NCBI GenBank assembly: GCA_050297015.1 | Contig: JBNKRZ010000022.1 | Coordinates: 8,458-72,457 of the forward strand | Direction: 5' to 3' | Source of the DNA: JACKJA01 sp050297015 | GTDB taxonomy: Bacteria > Pseudomonadota > Alphaproteobacteria > Micavibrionales > Micavibrionaceae | Length of the DNA stretch: 64,000 nucleotides | In this document: piece after piece, positions 50,963 through 61,117 of the stretch | Layout: each line of letters starts with the position of its first letter | How positions within the stretch are numbered: the first letter of the stretch is position 1 | The notes under the pieces: generated by a model | Told to the model about the DNA's origin: nothing | Database searches by the model: none | Seen by the model: the letters and a program-made list of their open reading frames with translations, nothing else | Translations under genes and position numbers: made by a program

Positions 50963-51763
50963 ATGTTTGATCTAAATTTCAAGATATCTATCCTTGATGA
51001 TTGCAGTGATGCGGGAAGTTACAAGAATATCTCCGTTGATGAACATGATACACGTTATCAGGAACCCTTGGTAAAGGCTGAACATCTGAATTTAGCCGGG
51101 GAAAGTTATTACGCACGAACGGACGGCGGAAACGTGCCTTACGGGGAAAAAATAGGGGGAAGCCTACTCGCTATCTGGCTTAGAAAGACGGTTGCGGAAA
51201 AGCTGGTGCACGTGAATGATCGTCTCAAAGACTTCAATGTTGAGCTTTTTATATGGGATGCCTACCGCCCTATTGCCTGCCAACAGGGCCTTTGGGATTT
51301 TTTTCATGCACAGGCACAAAAGGAAATGCCGCATGCAGATATGGACGAAATCAAAGCTTACGTATTGAAATACGTATCAGACCCCACAAGATTTAATTCT
51401 GCGGATCCGACCACATGGCCCACTCATTCCACAGGAGGCGCCGTTGATCTCACGCTACGCGATTTAAAAACGCAAAAGCTTTTGGATATGGGAACTCATT
51501 TCGACGATATGAGCGAAGTCAGCCATAGTGATTATTTCGAAAGAAAAGTGTTGGCCGGAGAGGCCGATGAGAGTGATCCACCGGTACAAAACCGGCGTTT
51601 GCTGCACTGGGCTATGGCACAGGAAGGTTTTGTAAACTACCCTTACGAATTCTGGCACTTTGACTGGGGCGATCAAATGTATATCAACAATGGGCACGAT
51701 CAGGGAAAAGATGTACCCGAAAAAGCATGGTATGGTTACATAGAACCGCCGAAAGGTGATTAG
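50963..51763 (+). CDS. D-alanyl-D-alanine dipeptidase, VanX/DdpX type
   Basis: Zinc peptidase of family M15D that splits D-Ala-D-Ala. It has 266 residues. Zn ligands are His155, Asp162 (THSTGGAVD) and His232; catalytic residues are Glu229 (EFWH) and Arg102 (WDAYRP). The His-Asp spacing of 7 and Glu-His spacing of 3 match VanX. No signal peptide, so cytoplasmic. First gene of a tight operon with the next two, and divergent from ddl, which makes its substrate. Confidence 0.92.
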   Translation: MFDLNFKISILDDCSDAGSYKNISVDEHDTRYQEPLVKAEHLNLAGESYYARTDGGNVPYGEKIGGSLLAIWLRKTVAEKLVHVNDRLKDFNVELFIWDAYRPIACQQGLWDFFHAQAQKEMPHADMDEIKAYVLKYVSDPTRFNSADPTTWPTHSTGGAVDLTLRDLKTQKLLDMGTHFDDMSEVSHSDYFERKVLAGEADESDPPVQNRRLLHWAMAQEGFVNYPYEFWHFDWGDQMYINNGHDQGKDVPEKAWYGYIEPPKGD

Positions 51764-51767
51764 GGTC

Positions 51768-52535
51768 ATGCCTGATATATCTTACGAACTCATAGACGAT
51801 ATAAATCAAACAAACCGGGATGATCCCGTTCGCCTGATCTGGGGACATGGCTGGGGACAGGATCGAACGGCTCTGCTACCCTTGGCTCAATCTTTGTCAG
51901 GACTATGCCGCAGCTTTGTGCTCGATTTTCCCGGCTTCGGACAATCACCCAAACCGGATAGTGTGTGGGGCACGGCGGAGTATGCCGACGCCGTTGCCGA
52001 ACTTATCAAGAAAGACGCAGAAGGCTCCAAAATAATCTGGATCGGTCATTCCTTTGGCGGGCGTGTAGGCTTGCAACTAGCCGCGCGCCACCCTGAGCTT
52101 ATGGACGGATTATTTTTGATCGCGTCTCACGGTATTCCCCGCAAACGAAGCCTTTATATAAAGGTAAAGCATTTTGCACTTGTCTATACATATAAAATTC
52201 TGCGCCGACTCACAGAAGCGATGGGGGGTGACGTTGATAAATTGCGCTCAAAGTTTGGAAGCCCAGATTATAAAAACGCAGGTGCTATGCGGGATATCTT
52301 TGTTAAAACCGTCAATGAAGATTTAAGCGCTGTTGCCGCGCAAATCTCTTGCCCCGTGCAGTTGGTCTATGGAGCACAGGATACCGAAACCCCGCCGGAA
52401 ATAGGGGAGCGGTTATCCCGCCTGATCCCGGATGCGCAATTGACCGTCATGGACGGATACGATCACTACTCAATCCTTGGCGCCGGACGGCATCAGGTTA
52501 TAAAACGTTTGCGTGCTTTTGTGGAGAAATGTTGA
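51768..52535 (+). CDS. Alpha/beta hydrolase
   Basis: It has 255 residues from ATG 51768, four bases after the dipeptidase stop. WGHGWGQDR (oxyanion loop), the nucleophile elbow GHSFGGRVGLQ, the acid in YGAQDTETPPE and the histidine in GYDHYSILG are all there, so it should be active. The substrate is unknown. Being between VanX-type and MurF-like genes suggests a cell-wall precursor or ester substrate (inference). Its stop overlaps the next start by one base. Confidence 0.85.
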   Translation: MPDISYELIDDINQTNRDDPVRLIWGHGWGQDRTALLPLAQSLSGLCRSFVLDFPGFGQSPKPDSVWGTAEYADAVAELIKKDAEGSKIIWIGHSFGGRVGLQLAARHPELMDGLFLIASHGIPRKRSLYIKVKHFALVYTYKILRRLTEAMGGDVDKLRSKFGSPDYKNAGAMRDIFVKTVNEDLSAVAAQISCPVQLVYGAQDTETPPEIGERLSRLIPDAQLTVMDGYDHYSILGAGRHQVIKRLRAFVEKC

Positions 52536-54127
52536 TGGGTTTTGTTATTGTCGCTGTGCTTCCTTTTCTGGCGTTTCTATTTTTTGCGGCGCGGCGTTTG
52601 CGGCGCTATCTCCATTTGTTCCAGCAAGACGAATATGACGGCCTGCGCTTTTTGAAATGGATGCTATCATCTTTTGCCGTTGATAAACGCCTTTCGTTAG
52701 CGGTTTTGATTCTCTGTGCTTTTGATTTTTTTGTTCCTGATGACAGGATCGTCTATCCGCTCTTGACGTTGGCTTTTGCCGGATTTGCTTTAAAAGAATC
52801 CGATCCTCGTAAGGACGCCAAGAAAAAGCTGGTCATGACCCCGCGGGCGCGGCGGATATATATCACGGCCCTTGTTTTGTGTGTTCTGGCCGCCGTTATC
52901 CTAACGGCAATTCCTTCACCTTGGCTCTGGCTTGCCGCTATTCATGCGCTGCCCTTTTTGCTGGCACTGGGGAATATGCTTCTCTTCCCTTATGAGGCTC
53001 ATGTGCAAAAGCGTTTCTGGATGGAAGCGCATCACCGTTTAGAAGACATTAACCCTGATGTCATCGGCATTACAGGCTCCTTTGGCAAAACCTCCGTTAA
53101 ACATATTCTCGGTCACGTATTGGAAATGAGTGCGCCAACACTTTATACTCCGGGCAGTGTCAACACCCCCATGGGCGTCACACGAATCATCCGGGAAAAT
53201 CTCAAAAAAGGTTGCCAGTATTTTCTTGTCGAAATGGGCGCGTACGGGGAAAAATCCATTGAGCGGCTCTGCCGCCTGACCCCGCCCCGCTATGGCCTTA
53301 TCACCGCCATTGGCGCAGCTCATTATGAGCGTTACAAAACCCTCGATACCGTGGCGCGCGCCAAATTTGAGCTGGCCGAGGCGGTGATTGCGGACAACGG
53401 CACGCTGGTCATTGATGAGCAAATTCTTGAACATCCTTACGCACAGGATTTCGTTGCAGAACACAGAAATAATTTTGTGATTTGCGGTGCGGGGGCGGAT
53501 GCCGATTTCCAGCTAACGGACATTACCCAAACGGCAAACGGTTTGACCGTCCGCATAACGCATAACGGGAACGATTACGAACTCTTTGCCCCTCTTTTCG
53601 GAAAGCATCATGGGCAGAACATAGCTTTGGTGTTCGCGCTGGCTGTAACGCTCGGTTTGAAGCCGGAAATCGTGACAGCGGCGCTCAGGACCACGCCACA
53701 GATACAGCATCGCCTTGAAGTCAAGCGTCAGGCGAACGAGCAGATCTATATTGACGATGCCTTTAATTCAAATCCGAAAGGCTTCGCCAACGCGCTTGAC
53801 CTCATGAAATTGCTCCAAAAGGAGCATGGCGGGCGCACGATATTGGTCACACCGGGGATGGTCGAATTGGGTGATCTGCACGATGAAGAACACCGCGTTT
53901 TAGGAGCAAAAGCCGCCGATTGTGTCGATGTGGCCATAGTCGTAAAGCCCGAACGCATAGAGGCCTTTGCCACCGCCTTTCAGGAGCGCGCACCCGAAAA
54001 TCCTCTTATAAGGGCGAAGAATTTAAAAGAAGCGCAAACATGGCTGTCTGAAAATGCACAAGCCAAAGACATCATCCTGATAGAAAACGACTTGCCTGAT
54101 CTTTATGAACGAAAGGTCACCCTTTAG
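52535..54127 (+). CDS. Membrane-anchored Mur ligase, MurF-like
   Basis: It has 530 residues from the ATG at 52535, which overlaps the preceding stop and has GGAG nine bases before. The first 160 residues hold about four hydrophobic segments (FVIVAVLPFLAFLFF, then 48-70, 103-125, 128-148), absent from normal MurF. The rest is a Mur ligase: P-loop GSFGKTSVKH at 181-190, VEMGAYG, AAHYERYKT, HRLEVKR and DDAFNSNPKGF. MurF adds D-Ala-D-Ala to the UDP-MurNAc-tripeptide, which fits the ddl and VanX neighbours. It is probably a second, membrane-bound enzyme. Confidence 0.85.
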   Translation: MGFVIVAVLPFLAFLFFAARRLRRYLHLFQQDEYDGLRFLKWMLSSFAVDKRLSLAVLILCAFDFFVPDDRIVYPLLTLAFAGFALKESDPRKDAKKKLVMTPRARRIYITALVLCVLAAVILTAIPSPWLWLAAIHALPFLLALGNMLLFPYEAHVQKRFWMEAHHRLEDINPDVIGITGSFGKTSVKHILGHVLEMSAPTLYTPGSVNTPMGVTRIIRENLKKGCQYFLVEMGAYGEKSIERLCRLTPPRYGLITAIGAAHYERYKTLDTVARAKFELAEAVIADNGTLVIDEQILEHPYAQDFVAEHRNNFVICGAGADADFQLTDITQTANGLTVRITHNGNDYELFAPLFGKHHGQNIALVFALAVTLGLKPEIVTAALRTTPQIQHRLEVKRQANEQIYIDDAFNSNPKGFANALDLMKLLQKEHGGRTILVTPGMVELGDLHDEEHRVLGAKAADCVDVAIVVKPERIEAFATAFQERAPENPLIRAKNLKEAQTWLSENAQAKDIILIENDLPDLYERKVTL

Positions 54128-54299
54128 AAGCAACTGTCCGTTGTCAGGGTAGGGGCGATTCAAAGGGATAAAGTTGATGATTACCTCGAAGGGGCGCGGA
54201 ACGCTGCGATTCACAGCTTAAATTCTCTACATCGGATGGATTGGAAGACTAAATGGCAGGGGGTGTAGATGTCCGCTAATTATTCTCGTGATGCCAAGT

Positions 54300-57200
54300 C
54301 TAAAACTTGAACTTTACGCCCAATGTCAGGATATGATCGCGGCTATCGTTTGCGAGGCTTCCGTCATAGCTGAAGTAAGCTTTTGCACCGTGTTTAAATG
54401 CCGCTTCCAGCTCGGTGCCGATTAAGAACGTATTACGCGCTATCCCAAGACCATTGGCTTGAAATTCTGTTGTGCCTTGTGCAAAGCGCATAGAGGCATC
54501 GTTGGAAAGGTCGCCGTAATTATGATCCCACCCCAATTTACCGCGTAGCGATAGATCGGAGATATAGTAAGCCTCTGGCATTTTAAATCCTTTGGCGCCA
54601 CGAATCCCCAGCGTATGGCCAAATACGTTTTGCCTTTCATCCGCTGCTACCAGATTTCCTGAAGCGGCTCCGGTTTCTGTGTAGCCCTGCATGTAGCTAT
54701 GGGTGATATTGAAGCCAACAAAAGGCTCCCACGCCACGGATGGTGTATCTATCGTGTAGCCTAATTCTGTATATCCGGTCACTGTATAGCCGTTGGTATC
54801 GCCGTAATAGGTTTCACTAAAACCCGGGAACTCAACATGACGCGTGGTGTCAACTTTGTGATAGCTGCCGTTTAGCCCGCCAGATAAACGCCATTGAGGA
54901 CTATAGACGTAAGACGCGTAAACGCCGCCATGCCAGCTATCAATATCGCTGTTGGAATTTTGGCTGTCGGTATAAACTTCGCCGCGTTCCCATCCGCCGA
55001 AAAAGCCCATATCCAGATTATCAGAGAGGCCAAAATCCATCCCGATCAACGTACCGCCGCTTTCCCGTTTTTGAGAAGAGGCGGAGCCTTGCGCATCGCT
55101 TTTCCCGAAGCTGCCGAATACTTCACCCCACAGACGGTTATTGCCCTGTAGCAAAGCAAGCACGTTATCATCACCCGCCGCAGGTTCCATTGCGGCGAGG
55201 CGCAGGCCATCCCCTTGCGAAAGGCCGCCGTCATGGTTTTGCACCGGACGTAACGCCGCGAGGTTCGTCTGCCCGATATCACTTGTATGGGAAAGACCTT
55301 GCATCCGGCCAGTCAAAATGTTGCGTACAGCTGCATTCGATGCGTGAGCCGAGGTGGAAAGGCTGGCATTATGTTCACCGGAAATGGTTTTGAGCGCCGT
55401 TGTGGCTTGCGATAAACTCAACCCCGAAAAGGCGTCATAAAGCGCATTGCCCGGCCCAAGTCCTTCCATTGCATCTGCCACATCCTGACTACTCGGATCG
55501 GCCGAAGCAAAAGACAGGTCATTGCGCGCCATGGTCAAAACGACATCGGCGGCGTTATAGGTCAGGCTGGGGGTAAGAAAGGCCAGATTGCTGGTTACGC
55601 TGTCGAATGTTCCGGCGACCGATGCGCCTTGCAGGATCGTGTAATCGGTTGTTGTGTTATATGTTCCCGCTGCGGCCTGTACATCCACCGTGCCGCCATT
55701 GATGGTGATATTGCCTGTGGCAATTATTTTGTCGCTATTGCCCGCCGCATTGAGCTCAACCTCATAAGTTGAGCCGATATTATAAGTCAGATTCCCCGCA
55801 ACATTGAGCGTGCCGATCGAATTGCCCGGTGCCAGTGTACCGTTGGCAATGACATCCCCCGTTGTTCCCGTCCCCTTGAGTGTCCCCGCCGCGCCGATGG
55901 TCGTTGTTGAATTTGCGATGGAGCCATTGACCGAAAGCGTTCCCGCAGTAATGGAGGTAGCGCCGCTATAGGTGTTTACACCGGAAAGAACGGCGGCACC
56001 CCCGCCATTCACATTAAGATTTTCAAAGTTGCTGATGATGCCGCTAAGGGTGAGTGTTCCCGCGCTATTGCTCAGGTTTAGGGTGTCCCCTGCACCAGCG
56101 CCGCCATTAAAGCCATTGGAAAAGGTTGCGCTTCCGCCGCTATTGCCGCTAAAGGTCAAACTTTCGCTGCCCGCACCGAACGTCACATCGTTATTGATGG
56201 CGGTGGTGGAGCCTGCTCCCGTATTCACATCAAGGTTACCGCTGATAACGCTTGTGCCGTCAACGGTGAGCGTTCCGTCATTCAGATCAATCTGCCCGCC
56301 GAGCGTTACTGCCTGGCCGGAGATATCAAGCTCTCCGGCATCAATGGTGATGTTATTGCTTACTGCGAAGGCGTTATCCGCTTCGGTAAAGGTGAGCTTA
56401 CCACTGCCTGTGATATTAATATTGTTAGCGCCGCTGAAAGCTGTACCGTTGAAAAGCGTATCCGCAGTAGAGCTATAATCCAGCGTTTCATAATTTTGAA
56501 TCGTGATGCCGTTAAAATTGTAATTTCGGTTACCGGAAACGGTGAGCGTATTATTCCCGCCTGCGCCGCCATCAAAACCAAAAGCAAAATTCCCCGTGCC
56601 ACCCCCCGTATTGGTAATGATAAGGGATGAATTTGCACCACTTTGCGTCAGGGCACTCGCATTTGCATAGATTGAGTTTGCTCCATTTCCTCCAATTGTG
56701 ACATCATCGGCAAAGACTGTGCTGGCATTGAAACGCAGCTTGCCTTGCTCGATCAGCACCTTGGCATTGATTGTATCATCAAGTAAGCGCGCATCGCCGG
56801 AACTTGTTGCATGAATGGTGTTGGCATTAACCGTCCCGCCGGAGATAAAAATCCCGCCTGTCACATCAATATTGTTGGAAACCGTCAAGCCGCCCGCATG
56901 TGATCTCAACGTACCATTGGCCGCGATATCAATATCCGTGCCGTTTGTATAGGCTCCACCGAGGGTAACATCCCCTTGTGTGACGGTCATGGTTTCAAGG
57001 CCGTCAATCGTGCCGCCAATGCTCAACGTGTCGGTCGAAGCGTTCAAATTCACATTAATCTGATTACCCGCACCATTATTGGCGATTATGTTGCCGGAAA
57101 GGGGATTCAGCCCATCGCCTAGAAAATTCAGCGTGTCCGCTGCGCCTAGCTCAACATGTCCGCTAATGCTAAAAGCATCGGTATAGACATTGATGGCCGA

Positions 57201-57662
57201 GATTCCCGCACCGGAATCATCAAAATTAATAGCGTGATCTCCTGCCGTAGCCGATATCATTCCATTCACGAGGTCAAGCGTTGGGAGGTCATGTCCTGCT
57301 GAAATATCAATGACGCCAAAACCCGTCGCAACAGTGGAAGCCAGCGTCGCACCGCTTGTCACCGTAACAGTGCCGGTTCCACCTGCAATAAAACGAAGAA
57401 CACTCTCCGTATTGTTGGCGCTTAAATGTTCGTCAATTACCAATGGATCAGAATCGTCGTGAGCCAATAGCGTGTTGGTGAAAGCTCCAGCCGTATTGGA
57501 GACAACCGATCCGCCTGCACCATCGCTGTCAGAGAGTGTGTTTACTCCTGCGCCCGCTTGCCCGTCAACGGTTGTGCTGGTCTGCACCTGTGCTAAAGCG
57601 GGATCAAAAACTCCAAACACGACCAAAGCCGTTGTTGTCCAAAAAGCCTTCCTGATTTCCAT
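54300..57662 (-). CDS. Autotransporter (type Va) with beta-helical passenger
   Basis: It has 1120 residues. Signal peptide to about 25 (VFGVFDPALAQ), then a Gly/Asn/Thr-rich beta-helix passenger to about 750, including passenger-associated repeats (SGVNTYSGATSITAGTLSVNG, near 560-600) and GTLAPGNSIGTLNVAGN, a linker, and a C-terminal beta-barrel from about 850 to the end (WGEVFGSFGKSDAQG, ending LGVKFKF with a terminal Phe). Surface adhesin or enzyme; passenger function cannot be told. Confidence 0.9.
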   Translation of the reverse strand: MEIRKAFWTTTALVVFGVFDPALAQVQTSTTVDGQAGAGVNTLSDSDGAGGSVVSNTAGAFTNTLLAHDDSDPLVIDEHLSANNTESVLRFIAGGTGTVTVTSGATLASTVATGFGVIDISAGHDLPTLDLVNGMISATAGDHAINFDDSGAGISAINVYTDAFSISGHVELGAADTLNFLGDGLNPLSGNIIANNGAGNQINVNLNASTDTLSIGGTIDGLETMTVTQGDVTLGGAYTNGTDIDIAANGTLRSHAGGLTVSNNIDVTGGIFISGGTVNANTIHATSSGDARLLDDTINAKVLIEQGKLRFNASTVFADDVTIGGNGANSIYANASALTQSGANSSLIITNTGGGTGNFAFGFDGGAGGNNTLTVSGNRNYNFNGITIQNYETLDYSSTADTLFNGTAFSGANNINITGSGKLTFTEADNAFAVSNNITIDAGELDISGQAVTLGGQIDLNDGTLTVDGTSVISGNLDVNTGAGSTTAINNDVTFGAGSESLTFSGNSGGSATFSNGFNGGAGAGDTLNLSNSAGTLTLSGIISNFENLNVNGGGAAVLSGVNTYSGATSITAGTLSVNGSIANSTTTIGAAGTLKGTGTTGDVIANGTLAPGNSIGTLNVAGNLTYNIGSTYEVELNAAGNSDKIIATGNITINGGTVDVQAAAGTYNTTTDYTILQGASVAGTFDSVTSNLAFLTPSLTYNAADVVLTMARNDLSFASADPSSQDVADAMEGLGPGNALYDAFSGLSLSQATTALKTISGEHNASLSTSAHASNAAVRNILTGRMQGLSHTSDIGQTNLAALRPVQNHDGGLSQGDGLRLAAMEPAAGDDNVLALLQGNNRLWGEVFGSFGKSDAQGSASSQKRESGGTLIGMDFGLSDNLDMGFFGGWERGEVYTDSQNSNSDIDSWHGGVYASYVYSPQWRLSGGLNGSYHKVDTTRHVEFPGFSETYYGDTNGYTVTGYTELGYTIDTPSVAWEPFVGFNITHSYMQGYTETGAASGNLVAADERQNVFGHTLGIRGAKGFKMPEAYYISDLSLRGKLGWDHNYGDLSNDASMRFAQGTTEFQANGLGIARNTFLIGTELEAAFKHGAKAYFSYDGSLANDSRDHILTLGVKFKF

Positions 57663-57778
57663 GCGAAATATACTATCGGTGCATAATTAAGAGTGCAAGA
57701 CGTAGAATCTGAAATATCGGAAAACCGTGGACTGAATGGCAGAGTTTGTAGTCTGTCGATAACTATTCTCTATTTGAT

Positions 57779-60700
57779 TTAGAACTTATACGCCGCTTTG
57801 AGGAAGCCTGAGTGGGAATCGTAATCTTGTTTGAATTCGTAATCATAATCGGCAGTAAATTCCCAGTTATCTGCCGCATAATATGTTACGGAAGCGCCGA
57901 GGCTGAACGTATCTTGCGCCGGGTCGAAGCCTTTTGTCTGGAAGGAGGCATTTGTACCGGTAAAGCTGGAATTGCTTTCTACCTCATCGCCGATAAAGTC
58001 ATGGCGGTATTCTGCGCTCAAAACGGGTTGTAAAACCGCACCGTTTGCTTGTTGCAGCGACCATTTTGCATCAGCGCCCACGCCGAGCTCCACCACGTCC
58101 ACAGCATCGGTATCAACGCTCAAGGAAGCGCCACCCGCACCGGTTTCGGTATAACTATCGGCATCATAATGCGAGATATTGGTCAGGATTTTCGGTGTAA
58201 TCAGCGACTCACCACGCTTATAATCCCGTCCAACTTCTGCGCGCATACCATATTGGTTGGCGCTGAAATCACCTTTCGCAGTCAGGCCGGATACGCCGCC
58301 AACATTATGGCGCGTGCTTTGAATATCGTGATAGGCATAATAAGCCGAACCACTGACATAAACATCGTTGCCCAGATCGTAATCGCCATAGAGCGAAAGC
58401 TGATAACTATCAATCTCCGTGTTGGTGGTCGTCGCATTTTTAGAATCGACTTCGGTATCGCCGTAGCTAAACGCCACGCCAATGGTCACGTCATTATCGA
58501 GTTCTTTATCTGCACCAAAGGCCACGCCATAGGTATCAAGATCAAAGCCATCAATACTATCACGACGGTCTTGTGTCGCGGTTTTACCAAAAGCCTGCGA
58601 CCAGAATCTAGCGCCGGTCAATGTGTAGCCATCCCCAGCCGCCATACCGGTTTCACCACCACCGATACGCAAGGCGGCTAGCTGCTGATTATTGATGTTG
58701 TTATTCGCCGCAGCAAAATTATTGGCTGCAATGATAAGCCCACCATCAACGGCGGCCTGAATGGATTCGGCGGCGTCGTCAGGATCGGGATTGGCCAGCA
58801 CGCTGTTATAGACGCTTTCTAAAACAGCATCGGCGGCCGTATCCGCTGCGGTTACGGAATCAAGGAAGGAGGTCAACGTATCCGCATTTGTTTGGGTGTT
58901 AGTCACCGCAGCAATATTTACACGGCTGGCCGTGGCGACGATATCGCTGTCATCTGCGCCGAGGGTCGCCGTTGCACCGTCAGAGAGCGTAAAGTCAAAC
59001 AGGGCAAAACTATCGGCAATGCTCGCGCCATTGGTGAAGTTCGCCACCGTCGCCGCGCCGTCGATAATCAGGAATTCCTGTCCATTCGCAACAACGCCCG
59101 TACCGGGTTTTAGAGACAGTGTCATTGTATTGGCGTTTGTGCCATCCAGATCGGCAAAGTCGAGCGCCGCGCCCGTATCCAGAAGCGTTGCGGAATTATC
59201 ATTGCCGCTGCTTGTGCCCACGGTCAGGTAAAAATTACCTTGTGCCGATCCCGCCACCACATCGGCCACCGTGGCGTTCTTGCCCTGAGCTACGGTCAGA
59301 TTACCATCCACGCTCAAATTACCCGTGGTGGCAAAGCTATTGCTCAGCGTCGCCGAGGCGTTGTCCTTCACGTTAAAGCCCGCCAAACTGGCCAACGCGC
59401 TGTTAAAAGTGACATTGGAAGTGCTTGTACCATTACCAACCGTCACCGTCCCGCCAGTGACCGCGCCCGAGACCGTCTGCGCCGACGTGCCGAGCAGTTG
59501 CAGCGTATCGCTGGCGCCAACCGTAATTGTATCCACGTACAGATTACCTGTCGTTTGCACGAGATTGGCGTTCGTGCCGCCATCATAAATTAAAAACGTC
59601 CCAATCGTTTTACCGGCCTCACCGATATTGCCGGTAATGGTTTGTGTTGCAGCCAGATCCGCAACATTGACTACGCCGTCACCGGAGGTTGCGGCAACAA
59701 CATTACCAGTAAAATCATTAGCCCCCAAACCCAGCTCAGCGGTGCCGTTCAACGTCGTCTGCCCGATTGTGACCGTTGCAGCGTTTCCAAAGCTAAAACT
59801 CGCTCCCGTGGCGATGTCCATCGTATCGATATTAAGATTGCTATCGGTTGCAGAGCCAAAAGCATCCACGTCAAAATGTCCGCCCGTGACTGCCGCGTAC
59901 AAAATATCGGACGAATCCGCGAATTGAATGGTCCCGTTATTGGTGATCCCGTTCGTCACGGTTACGCCCGCCTGGTTGCCCAGCTTGAGAGTCGCGCCGG
60001 AGCCAATGGTCATCGTATCGTTAACCATGACGGTGTGCGCATTGTCATTTTGGTCATCGAATATGGTGCCGTTACCGGTAATGGTGATGTTATCAACATC
60101 GACATCGTTCCCGGCGTCCAGAGTGAAAGTGCCGCCCCCCTGAATCACAATATTATCCGTATCCCCGGCTGTGCCGGTCACATCGGAATATAATGTGAAG
60201 TCATTATTGCTGGTGTCCAGTGTCAGGGTGTTGGTATCGCTGCCCGCACCATCGCCCAGCGTGATGCCGCTTACTAAATATGAGTCAGCCATCAGGGTCG
60301 CCGCGGAATCGGTACCGCTGCCCGCGATGGTCATCGCGTCGATCTGGTACGCCGAAATCGAACCAACGCCATTGACGAAGGTCACCCCGGCGGCGTTGTC
60401 GACATTGACGAGACCTGCTGAAGAGATGCCTATTATATCTCCTGTAAATGTTTGCGCCGCTGAGCCGTCAAAAGTGGCTGTATCGGTTGCATTGGAGAAT
60501 ATTATTCCACCGTTCGTTCCGAGGTTAATGGTCTGGCCGCTGAAGGTTATTGTATCGGGGTTTGTTGCACTTAGCGCCCAAATACTAATCGCGCCGTTTC
60601 CGGCATCAATATTGCCGTTAAAATCGACCCCCGCGCTCAGTGTTGAGCTGATCGAATACCCCACTTTGAACTGAATAGTGTCCGGGTTCACCGCGCCCGT

Positions 60701-61024
60701 ATTGATCGTGAAATCGCCGTCAACGGTGACAATATCGCCGCCGGTCACCGAGTCCATAATGAGAATATGGGTATTGGTTGCTACACCGTCATCCGTACCC
60801 GTCGTAATGGAAGGCACATTGAATGTTCCGCCATTTACGTCAATTTGCCCCCATTCGTTGCCGCCGCCCTGCGTTGTGTCGGTCACAGCCGTATTATCGA
60901 TGAGGACTGTGGGCGCGACAGCATTTGCGCCGGAAATCTCCTGCGCGTGAGCGGGCGCGGCGGCGAAGGATGCGATTATGGCGATAGTGGCAAGGGCGGT
61001 GGTGGATTTTAAGGAATAAAGCAT
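57779..61024 (-). CDS. Autotransporter (type Va), second copy in tandem
   Basis: It has 1081 residues. Signal peptide (ALATIAIIASFAAAPAHAQ), repetitive passenger of short beta units (GNGTIFDDQND, TFDGSAAQTFTGDI, NFTGNVVAATSGDG type) to about 780, then a barrel from about 810 (RFWSQAFGKTATQDRRD) ending FLKAAYKF. The passenger differs from that of the neighbour, but the bases after the two stop codons are related, suggesting an old tandem duplication. Confidence 0.9.
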   Translation of the reverse strand: MLYSLKSTTALATIAIIASFAAAPAHAQEISGANAVAPTVLIDNTAVTDTTQGGGNEWGQIDVNGGTFNVPSITTGTDDGVATNTHILIMDSVTGGDIVTVDGDFTINTGAVNPDTIQFKVGYSISSTLSAGVDFNGNIDAGNGAISIWALSATNPDTITFSGQTINLGTNGGIIFSNATDTATFDGSAAQTFTGDIIGISSAGLVNVDNAAGVTFVNGVGSISAYQIDAMTIAGSGTDSAATLMADSYLVSGITLGDGAGSDTNTLTLDTSNNDFTLYSDVTGTAGDTDNIVIQGGGTFTLDAGNDVDVDNITITGNGTIFDDQNDNAHTVMVNDTMTIGSGATLKLGNQAGVTVTNGITNNGTIQFADSSDILYAAVTGGHFDVDAFGSATDSNLNIDTMDIATGASFSFGNAATVTIGQTTLNGTAELGLGANDFTGNVVAATSGDGVVNVADLAATQTITGNIGEAGKTIGTFLIYDGGTNANLVQTTGNLYVDTITVGASDTLQLLGTSAQTVSGAVTGGTVTVGNGTSTSNVTFNSALASLAGFNVKDNASATLSNSFATTGNLSVDGNLTVAQGKNATVADVVAGSAQGNFYLTVGTSSGNDNSATLLDTGAALDFADLDGTNANTMTLSLKPGTGVVANGQEFLIIDGAATVANFTNGASIADSFALFDFTLSDGATATLGADDSDIVATASRVNIAAVTNTQTNADTLTSFLDSVTAADTAADAVLESVYNSVLANPDPDDAAESIQAAVDGGLIIAANNFAAANNNINNQQLAALRIGGGETGMAAGDGYTLTGARFWSQAFGKTATQDRRDSIDGFDLDTYGVAFGADKELDNDVTIGVAFSYGDTEVDSKNATTTNTEIDSYQLSLYGDYDLGNDVYVSGSAYYAYHDIQSTRHNVGGVSGLTAKGDFSANQYGMRAEVGRDYKRGESLITPKILTNISHYDADSYTETGAGGASLSVDTDAVDVVELGVGADAKWSLQQANGAVLQPVLSAEYRHDFIGDEVESNSSFTGTNASFQTKGFDPAQDTFSLGASVTYYAADNWEFTADYDYEFKQDYDSHSGFLKAAYKF

Positions 61025-61117
61025 GGCGGGTATCTGTCTCTCGATTATTTTGTGATATAAATATTTTCTAAAAAACCTTTCATTAAAGTACTTCAGTTTC
61101 TACATTTAACAAAACGT

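Noticed and set aside
54300..61024. Long open frames on the + strand opposite the autotransporter genes
   Set aside because: They mirror the repetitive, stop-poor passengers and lack starts and family features.
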